Shown: in pieces, positions 8,586-17,578 of the stretch
Position numbering within the stretch: the stretch's first letter is position 1
Layout of the letters: each line of letters starts with the position of its first letter
Source of the DNA: Hymenobacter perfusus
Lineage (GTDB): Bacteria; Bacteroidota; Bacteroidia; Cytophagales; Hymenobacteraceae
Reading direction: 5' to 3'
DNA length: 64,000 bases
Assembly (NCBI RefSeq): GCF_003944765.1
Contig: NZ_RWIU01000008.1
Location: 1-64,000 of the forward strand
The notes under the pieces: generated by a model
Database searches by the model: none
Told to the model about the DNA's origin: nothing
The model's input: only the letters and a program-made list of their open reading frames with translations
Made by a program: the position numbers and the translations under genes

Positions 8586-9746
8586 CTAGCGGGTTACGGT
8601 CAGGCGGCGCGTAGCCAGCTTGTCGCCTACCTGCACTTTTACCAGGTAAGTGCCCACGGCCAGGTCGCCGGTGGCCACACTCAATTCGTGGAATCCGGGG
8701 TTCTGCTTGCCGTTCAGCAGCGTCCGAACCTCGCGGCCCAGCAGATCCAGCACGCGCACGGCTACAGGCTGGGCACCACCCTGCACCTGGTAGGAAACGG
8801 TGGAGCTGCCTTGCGTGGGGTTCGGGAAAACGCTCATGGCCACCACCGCGTCATCGGCTTTGCGGCTGCTGAGCACTACTACGTTGACTGAAGCCGCCTG
8901 TGTGCCGGCCAGAACGGTGAAATCAGGATTGAAGCCCAGGTTGTTGTTGCCGTTGCCGGTAATTTCCGGAATGACATCCGATGACCAGAAAGCGTCGCCA
9001 CTTACGTAAGCGGCCATTACTTTCACGATGGACGCCCCCGAGGGCAAGCCCAGGGAAGTGCGGTTGAACTCGTATTCGAGGGCGTAGGAGCCGGCTCCAC
9101 CGCCATTGGTGTTGCCGGGGTTGGTGGTGATGTCGCCGGTAGGAGCCAGGTAGGCCACGCGGGTGCCCGCGAACAGGCTGTAGAGGCCGGTGGTCTGGGA
9201 GGCGGGCAGGGTGCTGGCCACGCCGTCGTTGGTAAGCGTGGCGCTCAGCCCGTCGCCCAGGGACTTGGCTACGGCTGAAGTGGCCGAGGAGTACACGGCC
9301 GCCTGTACATCGTAGCGGCCGGTGGTTGCAATGGCCGCGTCGGCTTCCAGTTCCAGCTTGGTCCCCCCGATGCTACCGCCGGTAAACGTGCCGAACACCG
9401 TAGTAGCCCCCGCAATGCTAGGCAGCCCAGTCCCTACCGGCACGCCGGACTTGTTGGGCAAGTCCATATACAGCTGGAAGTTGTTGCCGCCCGCCTCAAT
9501 GGTACCCGCCAACCCGATGTAGAGCTTCGTGCTGCTGTTGGCGCCGTACATGCGCAGCAGACCCGCATTGCCAAAGCCCGCGCTGCTCACGTGCGCCGGC
9601 GTAAAGGCTCCCAGAGACGTGTATTGCCCGGCCGCCGTCCCAATTTCAGTGGCGCTGATAATGCCGTCGAGCGTAATCTGGGCCTGAGCGCTCAGGGTAG
9701 CGCCCGTCAGGGTGGTGGCCAGGAGGAGAGTAGAAAGTTTTTTCAT
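8586..9746 (-). CDS. Secreted protein of unknown function with type IX sorting domain
   Basis: A 386-residue protein with a signal peptide (MKKLSTLLLATTLTGATLSA, cut near AQA), a Gly/Ser/Thr-rich beta-type body and a C-terminal sorting domain (VFPNPTQGSSTV to GTYLVKVQ, about 307-386). The mature start (ITLDGIISATEIG) resembles the LDG opening of CBM9/DOMON-like modules, but that is only suggestive. It follows susD, the place where SusE/SusF starch-binding lipoproteins sit in Bacteroides, yet it has no lipobox and would reach the surface by the type IX route. A glycan-binding role is a reasonable guess. No catalytic motif is recognised. Confidence 0.8.
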   Translation of the reverse strand: MKKLSTLLLATTLTGATLSAQAQITLDGIISATEIGTAAGQYTSLGAFTPAHVSSAGFGNAGLLRMYGANSSTKLYIGLAGTIEAGGNNFQLYMDLPNKSGVPVGTGLPSIAGATTVFGTFTGGSIGGTKLELEADAAIATTGRYDVQAAVYSSATSAVAKSLGDGLSATLTNDGVASTLPASQTTGLYSLFAGTRVAYLAPTGDITTNPGNTNGGGAGSYALEYEFNRTSLGLPSGASIVKVMAAYVSGDAFWSSDVIPEITGNGNNNLGFNPDFTVLAGTQAASVNVVVLSSRKADDAVVAMSVFPNPTQGSSTVSYQVQGGAQPVAVRVLDLLGREVRTLLNGKQNPGFHELSVATGDLAVGTYLVKVQVGDKLATRRLTVTR

Positions 9747-9794
9747 GGGAAGATGAGCGAATGGTGGGAATTAAGAGAAGAAACCTGCGAAATT

Positions 9795-9830
9795 GAGGCT
9801 GACGGACAGTTACAGCTATCCGCCAGCCTC
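9795..9830. promoter_or_regulatory. Stem-loop just after susD
   Basis: Arms 9795-9806 and 9819-9830 pair over 12 bp with one G-U, loop 12 nt. It lies 15 bp past the susD stop on the minus strand. A hairpin here could protect the susCD message or attenuate the downstream enzyme genes, in line with the usual higher expression of susC/susD. No U-tract follows. Confidence 0.6.
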
Positions 9831-9845
9831 AGGCATTGCGGGTGA

Positions 9846-11474
9846 TTAGTAGCCAGGGTTCTGCACCAGCGTGGGGTTAGCCACGATGTCGGTGGAAGGC
9901 AGCGGATAGAGGTTGAACTTGTTGTCGATGGCCTGGCCGTTGCGGGCACCGCCTTTCCAGGGCCACAGGTAGCTGCCGCTCGTGAACTTGCCGAAGCGTA
10001 CCAGATCGGTGCGGCGCGAAGCTTCCCAATACAGCTCCCGGCCCCGCTCGTCCAGGATAAAATCGGTGGTGAGCTGGGCGGCCGTAATGCGGCCGTCGGT
10101 GGTGCCGCCGCCGTTGCCGTAGGCCCGGTCGCGCAGGGAGTTGATGTATGTAAGGGCCTGCGTCTGGCTGCCGCCCTGGCCGCCGCGCAGCACGGCTTCG
10201 GCATACATCAGGTACACGTCGCCGAGGCGGAACAGCGGGAAGTCAGTATCCACGAAAATGAGCTGGGGGTCATTGCCGTCGGCACCAGTGGATGTTTTAT
10301 TGCGCCACTTGGTCACGCCGTAGCCTTCCGTGAAGATGGTCAGGTCATTGATTTCCAGAGTCTGACCGTTGGAGAAGAACATGGCCCGGGTATCGAAGCC
10401 GCTGGTGGGCGTGGGAAACAGCAGGGGCAGGTTTTTTCGGGCGCGGTTACCGGCCCAACCGCTGTTGATGCCGAAGCCGCTGGTAAGCATGCGGCCCCCC
10501 ACGGCGGCATGCACCAGGTAGGTAGTGCCGCCATATACCTGCGACACGAGCCCGTCAGAAGTAATCGGAAAGATGATTTCCGAGGCCGCCGTTACGTTGT
10601 TATCGGCCAGGAACAGCAGGCGGTACTCGGGAGCCAATTGGTAGCCGCCGGCCAGTACTTTGTTGCAATAAGTGAGGCAGTCGGTGTAGCGGGCGGTGCC
10701 GGTGTACACTTCCGCGTTCAGATACAGCTTGGCCAGCAACGTTTGGGCGGCACCCTGGTCGGCGCGGCCGTAGGGGCCCTGGCGCGCGGGCGTTAGCAAG
10801 GGCTCCACTGCTTTCAGCTCCGACTCCACATAGCTGAACAACGCCGCGCGGGTGGTTTGCTTAGGTAAATCCTTGCTGGGGGCGTCGGCCTCTGTCACGA
10901 AGGGTACATTGCCATACAAATCAATGGCGTGGTAGTAAGCCAGCGCGCGCAGGAAACGGGCCTCGGCGCGGTAGAGGCGGGCTTTTTCGGCATCCGTGCC
11001 CGCAATGCCCCGGCTGCTGAGCTTGTCGTCGCTGGTTTCCCGGATGAACTCGTTGCAGAGTGCTACCTCGTAGAAAATACGGGTGTAGCTGTTGTTAATC
11101 AGGTCGTTGCTGGAGGTCCAGCTGGTGCGGTTCAGCTCCTGCAGCGGGCCGCTGTTCCAGGCCACGGCGGCTTCGTCGGTTACCAGTTCCTGCAGGTACC
11201 AATAGGCGCGCATGTAGGAGGTTTCGCCCTCGTCCTTGCCCTGGCCGGCAAACACGTCGGGACTACCCGAGTTGCCCGAGAGGTTAAAGCCGGCGTAGCA
11301 CTTGGCCAGCACCTGAATGTAGTTGGCCGGGTCCTTATACACCGACTCGGTATTCAAATCATAAAACGGCTCCCGGTCGAGGTCTTTCACGCAGCCGTAA
11401 AGGCCGCCGGTGAGCAAAGAAGCGGTAAGGGCCAGCGTGAGGCCGCCGCGGCGCAGAGCAAAAGGGAATTTCAT
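9846..11474 (-). CDS. susD: SusD/RagB family nutrient-binding lipoprotein
   Basis: A 542-residue outer-membrane lipoprotein that should cap the SusC barrel and bind the incoming glycan outside the cell. The signal peptide ends in LYGC (lipobox, Cys about 28), followed by the family opening DLDREPFYDLNTESVYKD. The TPR-like core contains the usual landmarks: YFxEVALCNEFIRET, AEARFLRALAYYHAIDLYGNVPF at about 170-192, YSYVESELKAVEPLL-like helices, and near the C-terminus DERGRELYWEASRRTDLVRFGKF. It is 21 bp behind susC and surely co-transcribed. The starch specificity is inferred from the neighbouring GH13 and GH97 enzymes, not from this protein itself. Confidence 0.95.
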   Translation of the reverse strand: MKFPFALRRGGLTLALTASLLTGGLYGCVKDLDREPFYDLNTESVYKDPANYIQVLAKCYAGFNLSGNSGSPDVFAGQGKDEGETSYMRAYWYLQELVTDEAAVAWNSGPLQELNRTSWTSSNDLINNSYTRIFYEVALCNEFIRETSDDKLSSRGIAGTDAEKARLYRAEARFLRALAYYHAIDLYGNVPFVTEADAPSKDLPKQTTRAALFSYVESELKAVEPLLTPARQGPYGRADQGAAQTLLAKLYLNAEVYTGTARYTDCLTYCNKVLAGGYQLAPEYRLLFLADNNVTAASEIIFPITSDGLVSQVYGGTTYLVHAAVGGRMLTSGFGINSGWAGNRARKNLPLLFPTPTSGFDTRAMFFSNGQTLEINDLTIFTEGYGVTKWRNKTSTGADGNDPQLIFVDTDFPLFRLGDVYLMYAEAVLRGGQGGSQTQALTYINSLRDRAYGNGGGTTDGRITAAQLTTDFILDERGRELYWEASRRTDLVRFGKFTSGSYLWPWKGGARNGQAIDNKFNLYPLPSTDIVANPTLVQNPGY

Positions 11475-11495
11475 AAGAGGCAGGAGTAGCGGCGG

Positions 11496-14400
11496 TTAAA
11501 AACCAAGGTTGAGGCCCAGCGTGACGGTGCGGGGCAAAGGGTAGAAGTTGCTGTCGACGCCGGTGGCGCGCTCCGGATCGAGGCCGGAGTAGCTGGTCAG
11601 CAGCAGCAGGTTCTGGGCGGCCAGGGTCACGTTCAGGTTGGTGCCGGCTTTCACCAGGCTGCCGAAATCGTAGCCCAGCGTCACGTTCTGCAAGCGCACA
11701 AACGAGGCGTCTTCCAGGTAAATGTTACTCAGCGGCTGGCCGGTGGTGAAGCCGGTGGTATAGATGGCGGGCACCACGTTGGCCGAGTAGTTCAGGCCGG
11801 TATTCAGGCCATAGTAGCTGCTCTGGCCGCCGGCTACGCTGTTGTACACGGAGCCGCCCACGTTGGAGCGCACCGTGAAGGCCAAGCTCGCCTTGCCATA
11901 GCTCAGGTTGGAGCTAAAGCCCAGAATGGCCTTGGGCGCGGGGTTCTTGCCGTACACCTTATCCCGCTCGTTGATGATGCCGTCCCCGTTCTGGTCCACG
12001 TACTGCTCGATGGTGGGGCTGGCCGTAGGACCCTGGAGGGGCTTGCCGGCCTCACTGTACCGCTGCTCGTAGAGGAAGAAGGTGTTGGGCGCGTAGCCCA
12101 CGGCATTCACCTGCACAAACTGGAAGTTGCCGATGCCGCCGGTGGGCGTGCCCAGGTAGGTGGGGTCCTGTACCTGCGAGAGTTTGGTGATTTTGCCCCG
12201 GTTCATGGTGGCGTTGAGGTTCACCGCCCAGTTCAGCCGGTCGCCCTGCAGCACGTTGTAGTTCAGGGCCAGCTCCACGCCCCGGTTTTCCAGGCTCCCG
12301 ATGTTGGTGAGGAGGGTATTGGAGAGGTTGCTGCCGGCCGGAATCGGAATAACGGCCAGCAGGTCAGAGGTTTTACGCAGGTACACATCTGCCGAGCCGC
12401 TCAGGCGGTTGCCAAAGAAGCCGTAGTCCAGACCCACGTCGTAGGTAGCCGTTTGCTCCCACTGCAGGTTCCGGTCATAGGCGGCGGGGCGAAGGGTGTA
12501 GATGGTGTCCTGCCCAAAAATCTGCCGCACCGAAGGCGCTCCGAGGCTATACTTGGCCAGGTAAGGGTAGTCGCCGGCCACGTTGGTAATGTCCTGTTGG
12601 CCCGTGATGCCGTAGCTGGCCCGCAGCTTCAGGTCGGATACCGTTTTCGACTCGGCCAGGAAGCTCTCCTTGTTCAGGCGCCACGCCACCGAGGCGGCCG
12701 GGAAGTAGCCCCAGCGGTTTTCGGGGCTGAAGTGCGAGGACGCATCAGCCCGTAAGGTGGCCGTCACGAGGTAGCGGTCCTTGAAGTTGTAGTTCGCCCG
12801 GCCGTAGTAGGAAAGCAGGGTATACTGGGTCTTGAAGGGGTTCTGGGCCGGGTCGAGCGGGTACAGGCGCGAGCCGTCGGCCTTGTAGGCAAACCGGAAG
12901 GGCGCGTGGGTGTAGAAATCCTGGTAGGAGTAGCCGGCCAGGGCCTCCACGCGGTGGTCACCCAGTTCCTTGCTGTAGCGCAGGTAGGTTTCCAGCAGCT
13001 TGTTGTCCTTCTCCTGGCGGTAGGAGTTGTTCTGGCCCTGGGTGGAATACGCCACCGACGAGCTGGCCGGGATGAAAACCGTACCGTTGCTGCGCGCCAC
13101 GTCGTAGCCCACGTTCAGGTTGGCATGCAGATCGGGCAGGAAATGCAGCTTGTAGTCGAGCTGTACGTTGCCGATGCTGCGCAGTACCGTGCTCCGGTCC
13201 CGCTTGTCGTTGAGCAGGGCCACCGGGTTGCGGTCCGTGAGCGGGTTCGGAATGGCGCCGTCGCGCCACTCGAAGTAGCCGTTGAAGCCGTCAGCTCCGG
13301 TGCTATAAATGGGTTGGGTCGGGTTGAAGCGCACCGCGCCGCCGATAGCGCCCTGGTCGGCAAAGCGGTAGTCGGCCCAGGTGCCTTTCACGTTCACATC
13401 AATGCGCAAATGGTCGTCCAGCAGGCGCGGAGAAAGGCCTATGGAGGCCGAGTTACGCTTGAGGTTGCCGGTGCGCAACGTGCCGTCCTGGTTCAGATAG
13501 CCCACCGAAACCCGGTAGGGCACGTGCCGCACGCTGCCGGTCAGGCTCACGTTGTTGTCAGTGGTCCAGGCCGTTTTATAAATGGCGTCCTGCCAGTCGG
13601 TATTGGCCGTACCCAGGTAAGCGGTGTTCAGGGCCGGAATGGTGCCCTCCGTCACCGCCCGGTTCAGCAGCGCGCGGTACTCGTCGCCGCTGAGCACGTC
13701 TACCTTACCGTAGTTGGTGGCCCTGGATACCTGGGAACTGATGTTCACGCGCATTTTCTCGCCATCCAGCCCTTTTTTGGTGGTGATGAGAATAACGCCA
13801 TTGGAAGCCCGGGAGCCGTAAATGGCCGTGGCCGAAGCATCCTTGAGTACCGTGAAGCTCTCAATATCCTGGGGGTTCACGAGGGAAAGTGGATTGCCGG
13901 CTCCGTTGATGCCCTGGTTATCTACCGGCACCCCGTCGATTACGATGAGCGGGTCGTTGCTGGCGTTCAGGGAGGAGCCGCCCCGGATGCGAATTACGCT
14001 GGCTTCGCCGGGTGCCCCGCCACTGGTCGTAATCTGCACGCCGGCCACCTTGCCCTGTACCAGCTGCTCGGGCGAGGTAACCTGACCTTTCACAAAATCC
14101 TTGGTGGTTACCGTGGTTACGGAACCCGTCACATCCTGGCGGCGGGCGGTGCCGTAGCCCACTACCACGGCCTCATTGAGCAGAGTCGTATTGTCGCTAA
14201 GGGTGGCTGCTGCTACCTGGGTGGCCTGGCCTTCCGCCACCGTCACCGGAGTCCGCACGGTATTCAGCCCAATGGAAGAGAATACGAGCGTATGTGGGCC
14301 AGCCGGTACATTCGCAATGGTGTAGTTGCCGCTGCCATCCGTGGAGGCTCCGAGCGAGGTGCCTTCTACCAACACCGTCACGCCCGGAATGCCCTGGCCC

Positions 14401-14594
14401 TGGCTATCAACCACGCGGCCGGTTACCGTACCGCCGGCAACTGCTGCCGGGCGTATGACATGAGTAGGAGTAGCGGCATTTGCCGGGAGGGGCGAAGCCA
14501 ACGTGCTTCCAATAGAAAGCAAACCTAACGCGGGCAAAACCAACCGGGCAGGGGAAGGCCAGGCAGAGAGTGGGAATAGTAGGGGTACCGGCAT
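11496..14594 (-). CDS. susC: SusC/RagA family TonB-linked outer-membrane transporter
   Basis: At 1032 residues this is a full-length SusC-type importer for oligosaccharides. A signal peptide ends near PANA (residue 40). A carboxypeptidase-regulatory-like beta domain follows (about 55-135: GTVTGRVVDSQGQGIPGVTV), then the SusC signature around the TonB box (LLNEAVVVGYGTARRQDVTGS, about 138-158). The plug domain has GKVAGVQITTSGGAPGEAS and RIRGGSSLNASNDPLIVIDGVPV. The 22-strand barrel ends in an aromatic residue (NLGF). It is the first gene of the operon and works with the SusD lid. No anti-sigma factor/ECF sigma pair or SusR-type regulator is seen next to it. Confidence 0.96.
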   Translation of the reverse strand: MPVPLLFPLSAWPSPARLVLPALGLLSIGSTLASPLPANAATPTHVIRPAAVAGGTVTGRVVDSQGQGIPGVTVLVEGTSLGASTDGSGNYTIANVPAGPHTLVFSSIGLNTVRTPVTVAEGQATQVAAATLSDNTTLLNEAVVVGYGTARRQDVTGSVTTVTTKDFVKGQVTSPEQLVQGKVAGVQITTSGGAPGEASVIRIRGGSSLNASNDPLIVIDGVPVDNQGINGAGNPLSLVNPQDIESFTVLKDASATAIYGSRASNGVILITTKKGLDGEKMRVNISSQVSRATNYGKVDVLSGDEYRALLNRAVTEGTIPALNTAYLGTANTDWQDAIYKTAWTTDNNVSLTGSVRHVPYRVSVGYLNQDGTLRTGNLKRNSASIGLSPRLLDDHLRIDVNVKGTWADYRFADQGAIGGAVRFNPTQPIYSTGADGFNGYFEWRDGAIPNPLTDRNPVALLNDKRDRSTVLRSIGNVQLDYKLHFLPDLHANLNVGYDVARSNGTVFIPASSSVAYSTQGQNNSYRQEKDNKLLETYLRYSKELGDHRVEALAGYSYQDFYTHAPFRFAYKADGSRLYPLDPAQNPFKTQYTLLSYYGRANYNFKDRYLVTATLRADASSHFSPENRWGYFPAASVAWRLNKESFLAESKTVSDLKLRASYGITGQQDITNVAGDYPYLAKYSLGAPSVRQIFGQDTIYTLRPAAYDRNLQWEQTATYDVGLDYGFFGNRLSGSADVYLRKTSDLLAVIPIPAGSNLSNTLLTNIGSLENRGVELALNYNVLQGDRLNWAVNLNATMNRGKITKLSQVQDPTYLGTPTGGIGNFQFVQVNAVGYAPNTFFLYEQRYSEAGKPLQGPTASPTIEQYVDQNGDGIINERDKVYGKNPAPKAILGFSSNLSYGKASLAFTVRSNVGGSVYNSVAGGQSSYYGLNTGLNYSANVVPAIYTTGFTTGQPLSNIYLEDASFVRLQNVTLGYDFGSLVKAGTNLNVTLAAQNLLLLTSYSGLDPERATGVDSNFYPLPRTVTLGLNLGF

Positions 14595-15023
14595 GAGAGC
14601 AGGGGTATGGGCGGGAATGGTTTGTTACTCGACGCAGTACCCAGCACCTGAAAAGGCCCCGGTCACGCATACACGCGACCAGCCTGGTAGCTGGGAACGG
14701 AGCAAAAGAATACCGTCCCTGTCTCAACCGAAACTTATCAAAACCGGATCAAGAAAATATAGATTGTATTGAGTGTTAATAAATTGATTTATAAGTAATT
14801 AAAAGTAAATAGGATAGAGAAAGTATGAAGATAATATGACCTGTTTTTCGCTCGATAAGCCATATTTGTACGCCATATAGCCAGCATCAATGTGCATATA
14901 TATAGACTATAGTGACTACTCACTTTGGTGCATTTCTGTCATAAAGAAGAGCGTGCTGGAAATGTAAAAAGCCTGCTTCTCCAGGGAGAAGCAGGCTTCG
15001 TAACGTACTTGTTAAAGTGGGGT
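14595..15023. other. AT-rich intergenic region upstream of susC
   Basis: This 429-bp gap is much richer in A+T than its surroundings, above all at 14750-14900, and must hold the starch-operon promoter on the minus strand. I found no unambiguous TAnnTTTG box; the closest minus-strand match is TAAGTTTC near 14730. A terminator for the M16 gene lies at 14969-14998. No gene is seen. Confidence 0.5.
14969..14998 (-). terminator. Rho-independent terminator after the M16 gene
   Basis: Arms 14969-14982 and 14985-14998 are perfect complements, realistically a 12-bp stem with a 6-nt loop. On the minus strand the stem is followed by a T-run (14966-14970 on the plus strand is A5). It lies 26 bp past the stop of the M16-like gene. 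Confidence 0.85.
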
Positions 15024-16313
15024 TCAGGCGTGCTGCCCGGGGCCGGCTACTACCTCAATCATGTCTTCCGGCGCGAGGTACTGCTGCGCCAGCTCCCGCA
15101 ACGTGGAGGCACTGACGGCCTGAACTTGGCTGATGAACTCAGAATAGTAGGTAGTGGGCAAGTGATAAAAAACCAGGTTCTTATACTTATCACACTGCTC
15201 GAATACGGTGCTGAGCTCATTGGCAAATTTGCCGGCCATGTAGTTTTTCACCGTCTGTAGTTCGCCTTCAGGCACCAGTTCCTCCTGCAGGCGACGCAGT
15301 TCATGATGCACTTCCCGAATGGCCGCGCCAGCGCTGGCTGCATTTACATCGGAGCCAATCACGAAGCTGGTAGCCTGCTCGCGGGGGCCGATGCTGGAAT
15401 AAATGCCGTAGGTCAGGCCTTTATCTTCCCGGATGTTTTTCATGAGACGGGAGCCGAAATACCCACCCAACACCTTCGTCAGTACCTGCAACTCGTGCGT
15501 TTGCGGATGGTTGAGAGCCGGCCACAACCGCCCGATACGCAGAGAAGCCTGCAGGCTGCCTTCCACCGGCACGTAGTCCTGCGCCGGGGCACTAGCCGGG
15601 AGAGCAGGCGCAACAGCTTCTATGCCGCCGCTAATGGCGGGAACAGCTCCCAGCATATCCTGCACAAGCGCATCCTGAACCGGGCTGACATCTCCGCAAA
15701 GGAAAAGCTCGGCCCCGGCGAAGGTGTACGCCTGCTGATGAAAGTGGCGAACCTGCTCCGTCGTTACGCGCTGGAAGGCCGTCTCGTCAAACTTTACTCC
15801 GTACGGATACGTCGCCCCGAAGAGGTTACTGGAGAACTGCTCGGCGGCGAGGTAGCTGGTTTTCTGGCGCTCAACCCGCACGTTCTGCACAGTACGGGTT
15901 TTCAGTTGGGTCAGCTCGGCTTCCGGAAAGGTGGGTTCGGTGAGCACATCGAGCACCAGAGGCAGGAGCTTTCCCAGATGCCGGGTTAGGCAGTAGAGCG
16001 TGAGCGTAGCTCGGTCGAAGCCCTGGTCGCACTCCAGCGAGGCACCGTAAAAGGCTATTTCGTCGGCAATCTGGCGGGCGGTACGGGTGCGGGTGCCTTC
16101 CAGCAGCATACGGGCCGTGAGCAACGAGACGCCGGGGGCCGGCTCGTACCACTTACCGGCGTTGAATACTACCTGCAGACGAACTACGGGTTGCGCATCA
16201 TTGCGCATAACGTGCAGGCGGGCTCCATTAGGGAGCGAAAACACGTCAGCCGCGGGCAGCTTTACGCTGGCCAGCGGCTGAACGGGAGGAGCGACTGTGC
16301 GGTCGAGCATCAA
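15024..16313 (-). CDS. M16-family peptidase homologue lacking the zinc site
   Basis: The 429-residue protein has the two-domain M16B fold: an N-terminal half with LPNGARLHVMRNDAQPVVRLQVVFNAG and a C-terminal half with EDKGLTYGIYSSIG. The HxxEH zinc box should fall before the LEGT at about residue 73 but reads LLTARMLLEGT, so all three residues are lost. The Arg/Tyr pair of the partner subunit (R in NIREDKG, Y in LTYG) is kept. It is therefore most likely the non-catalytic half of an M16 heterodimer. No catalytic partner is in the window. It lies 13 bp after porV, at the end of a minus-strand run that starts with the MBL hydrolase. Confidence 0.88.
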   Translation of the reverse strand: MMLDRTVAPPVQPLASVKLPAADVFSLPNGARLHVMRNDAQPVVRLQVVFNAGKWYEPAPGVSLLTARMLLEGTRTRTARQIADEIAFYGASLECDQGFDRATLTLYCLTRHLGKLLPLVLDVLTEPTFPEAELTQLKTRTVQNVRVERQKTSYLAAEQFSSNLFGATYPYGVKFDETAFQRVTTEQVRHFHQQAYTFAGAELFLCGDVSPVQDALVQDMLGAVPAISGGIEAVAPALPASAPAQDYVPVEGSLQASLRIGRLWPALNHPQTHELQVLTKVLGGYFGSRLMKNIREDKGLTYGIYSSIGPREQATSFVIGSDVNAASAGAAIREVHHELRRLQEELVPEGELQTVKNYMAGKFANELSTVFEQCDKYKNLVFYHLPTTYYSEFISQVQAVSASTLRELAQQYLAPEDMIEVVAGPGQHA

Positions 16314-16326
16314 AAGGAGAAGAGAG

Positions 16327-17526
16327 TTAGTTTACTGGGCTATCCGAAGGACCGAAGGCTTCGCTCAGCTCATTGAAATTAAAGTGCAGCGAAACGCGCA
16401 ACGTCTGGGCCAGAGGGTTAGCCTTGGAATTCGGGACCAGATACGTGCCATCCACGCCGAAAACCTGGTAGCGCACCCCGGCCCCAAAGCTCAGGTATTG
16501 CCGGTCGCCCTTCATCGGGTTTTCGTAGAAATAGCCTACGCGGGCCATCAGCAAATCGTTGTACACATATTCCAGACCCGCCGAGAGGTTAATTTCCTTC
16601 ATTTCCTCACTGAAGCCGCCGGGCGCGTCGCTGAAGGAGCTGGTGATGCCACGCACAATGCCGTAATTGGCCCGCTTCTCATTCTCGGCCAGTACAGCTG
16701 GGGCCTGGCGGTTATCGGTGGGGTCGTTTGTATCGTAGAAAGGCGTCGGAACCAGCAGCTTGTTGGCGTCCACCGTCAGAGTCAGCTTATTATACGCGTC
16801 CAGCTCCCGGGTAAAGGCCGTACCCAGTTTCAGGTTGGTAGGCAGGAAGTCCGGCTGGTTGGCATTGGTATACGTAATTTTGTTACCAATATTCGATACC
16901 GCCGCACCAAAAGCCAGATTGTACTCGCCCGAGCCAATGGACAGGTCGGTGGTATAATAGGCTCCCAGATCAACGGCTATGGCGTTGCCGGGCTTGGAGT
17001 CGGTGCTGCCGCCGGTTAGGTTGGAGCGGACGTAGCGGGCGTTCAGCCCCACGCCGAAGTTGTCGCTCAGCTTCTGGCCGTAGCCTATTGTGAAGGCGTA
17101 TTCCTTGGGGTTGAAGGAGCCGTTCGGCTGGTTATTGGCCGTGCGGTAGTCAATCTGGCCCAGATCAAAATACATCAGATTAGCCGAAATGGTCGACCGC
17201 TCCCCGATTTTGCTGGTGCCGCTGAGGTAAGCCAGGCCCATATCATTGGCAATGCTGGCCAGCCAGGGAGTGTAGGATGCTGCCGCGCTGTACTGGTACC
17301 GCACAAAGCCCAGCTTGCCCGGGTTGTAATAGCCCGCGTTGGCATCGGGGCTGATGGCAACCCCAGCCTCACCTAAAGCCGAGGAACGCGCATCGGGGCT
17401 GATGGTGAGAATGGGCACAGCGGTGGTAATGGCATTGACCCGGCTCTGGGCGTGGGTGGCAGTAGCGGCCAGACCAAGCAGGCCGGGCAGCAGCACAGAG
17501 CGCAGGGACAGTTTCGGCAGTGTCAT
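16327..17526 (-). CDS. porV: Type IX secretion system outer-membrane protein PorV
   Basis: A 399-residue FadL-like barrel that binds substrates leaving the SprA translocon and hands them to the PorU sortase. The start at 17526 (MTLPKLSLRSVLLPGLLGLA) gives a clean signal peptide cut after THA. The mature N-terminus carries the PorV/PorQ hallmark AVPILTISPDARSSALGEAGVA, with NAGYYNPGKLGF after it, and the protein ends in an aromatic-rich strand (LRVSLHFNFNEL) typical of barrels. It follows porU by 52 bp; porU-porV linkage is the norm in the phylum. The frame continues upstream to 17655, but that extension overlaps porU. Confidence 0.93.
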   Translation of the reverse strand: MTLPKLSLRSVLLPGLLGLAATATHAQSRVNAITTAVPILTISPDARSSALGEAGVAISPDANAGYYNPGKLGFVRYQYSAAASYTPWLASIANDMGLAYLSGTSKIGERSTISANLMYFDLGQIDYRTANNQPNGSFNPKEYAFTIGYGQKLSDNFGVGLNARYVRSNLTGGSTDSKPGNAIAVDLGAYYTTDLSIGSGEYNLAFGAAVSNIGNKITYTNANQPDFLPTNLKLGTAFTRELDAYNKLTLTVDANKLLVPTPFYDTNDPTDNRQAPAVLAENEKRANYGIVRGITSSFSDAPGGFSEEMKEINLSAGLEYVYNDLLMARVGYFYENPMKGDRQYLSFGAGVRYQVFGVDGTYLVPNSKANPLAQTLRVSLHFNFNELSEAFGPSDSPVN

Positions 17527-17578
17527 AAGGGAAGAAAGAATGGAGGCGGAAGGTAGGCGAAATAGCCCGATGGGTTGA

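Noticed and set aside
12906..14528. 540-codon open frame on the plus strand
   Set aside because: It lies wholly antisense to susC. Its translation shows no family motif, and long antisense frames are expected in GC-rich coding DNA.
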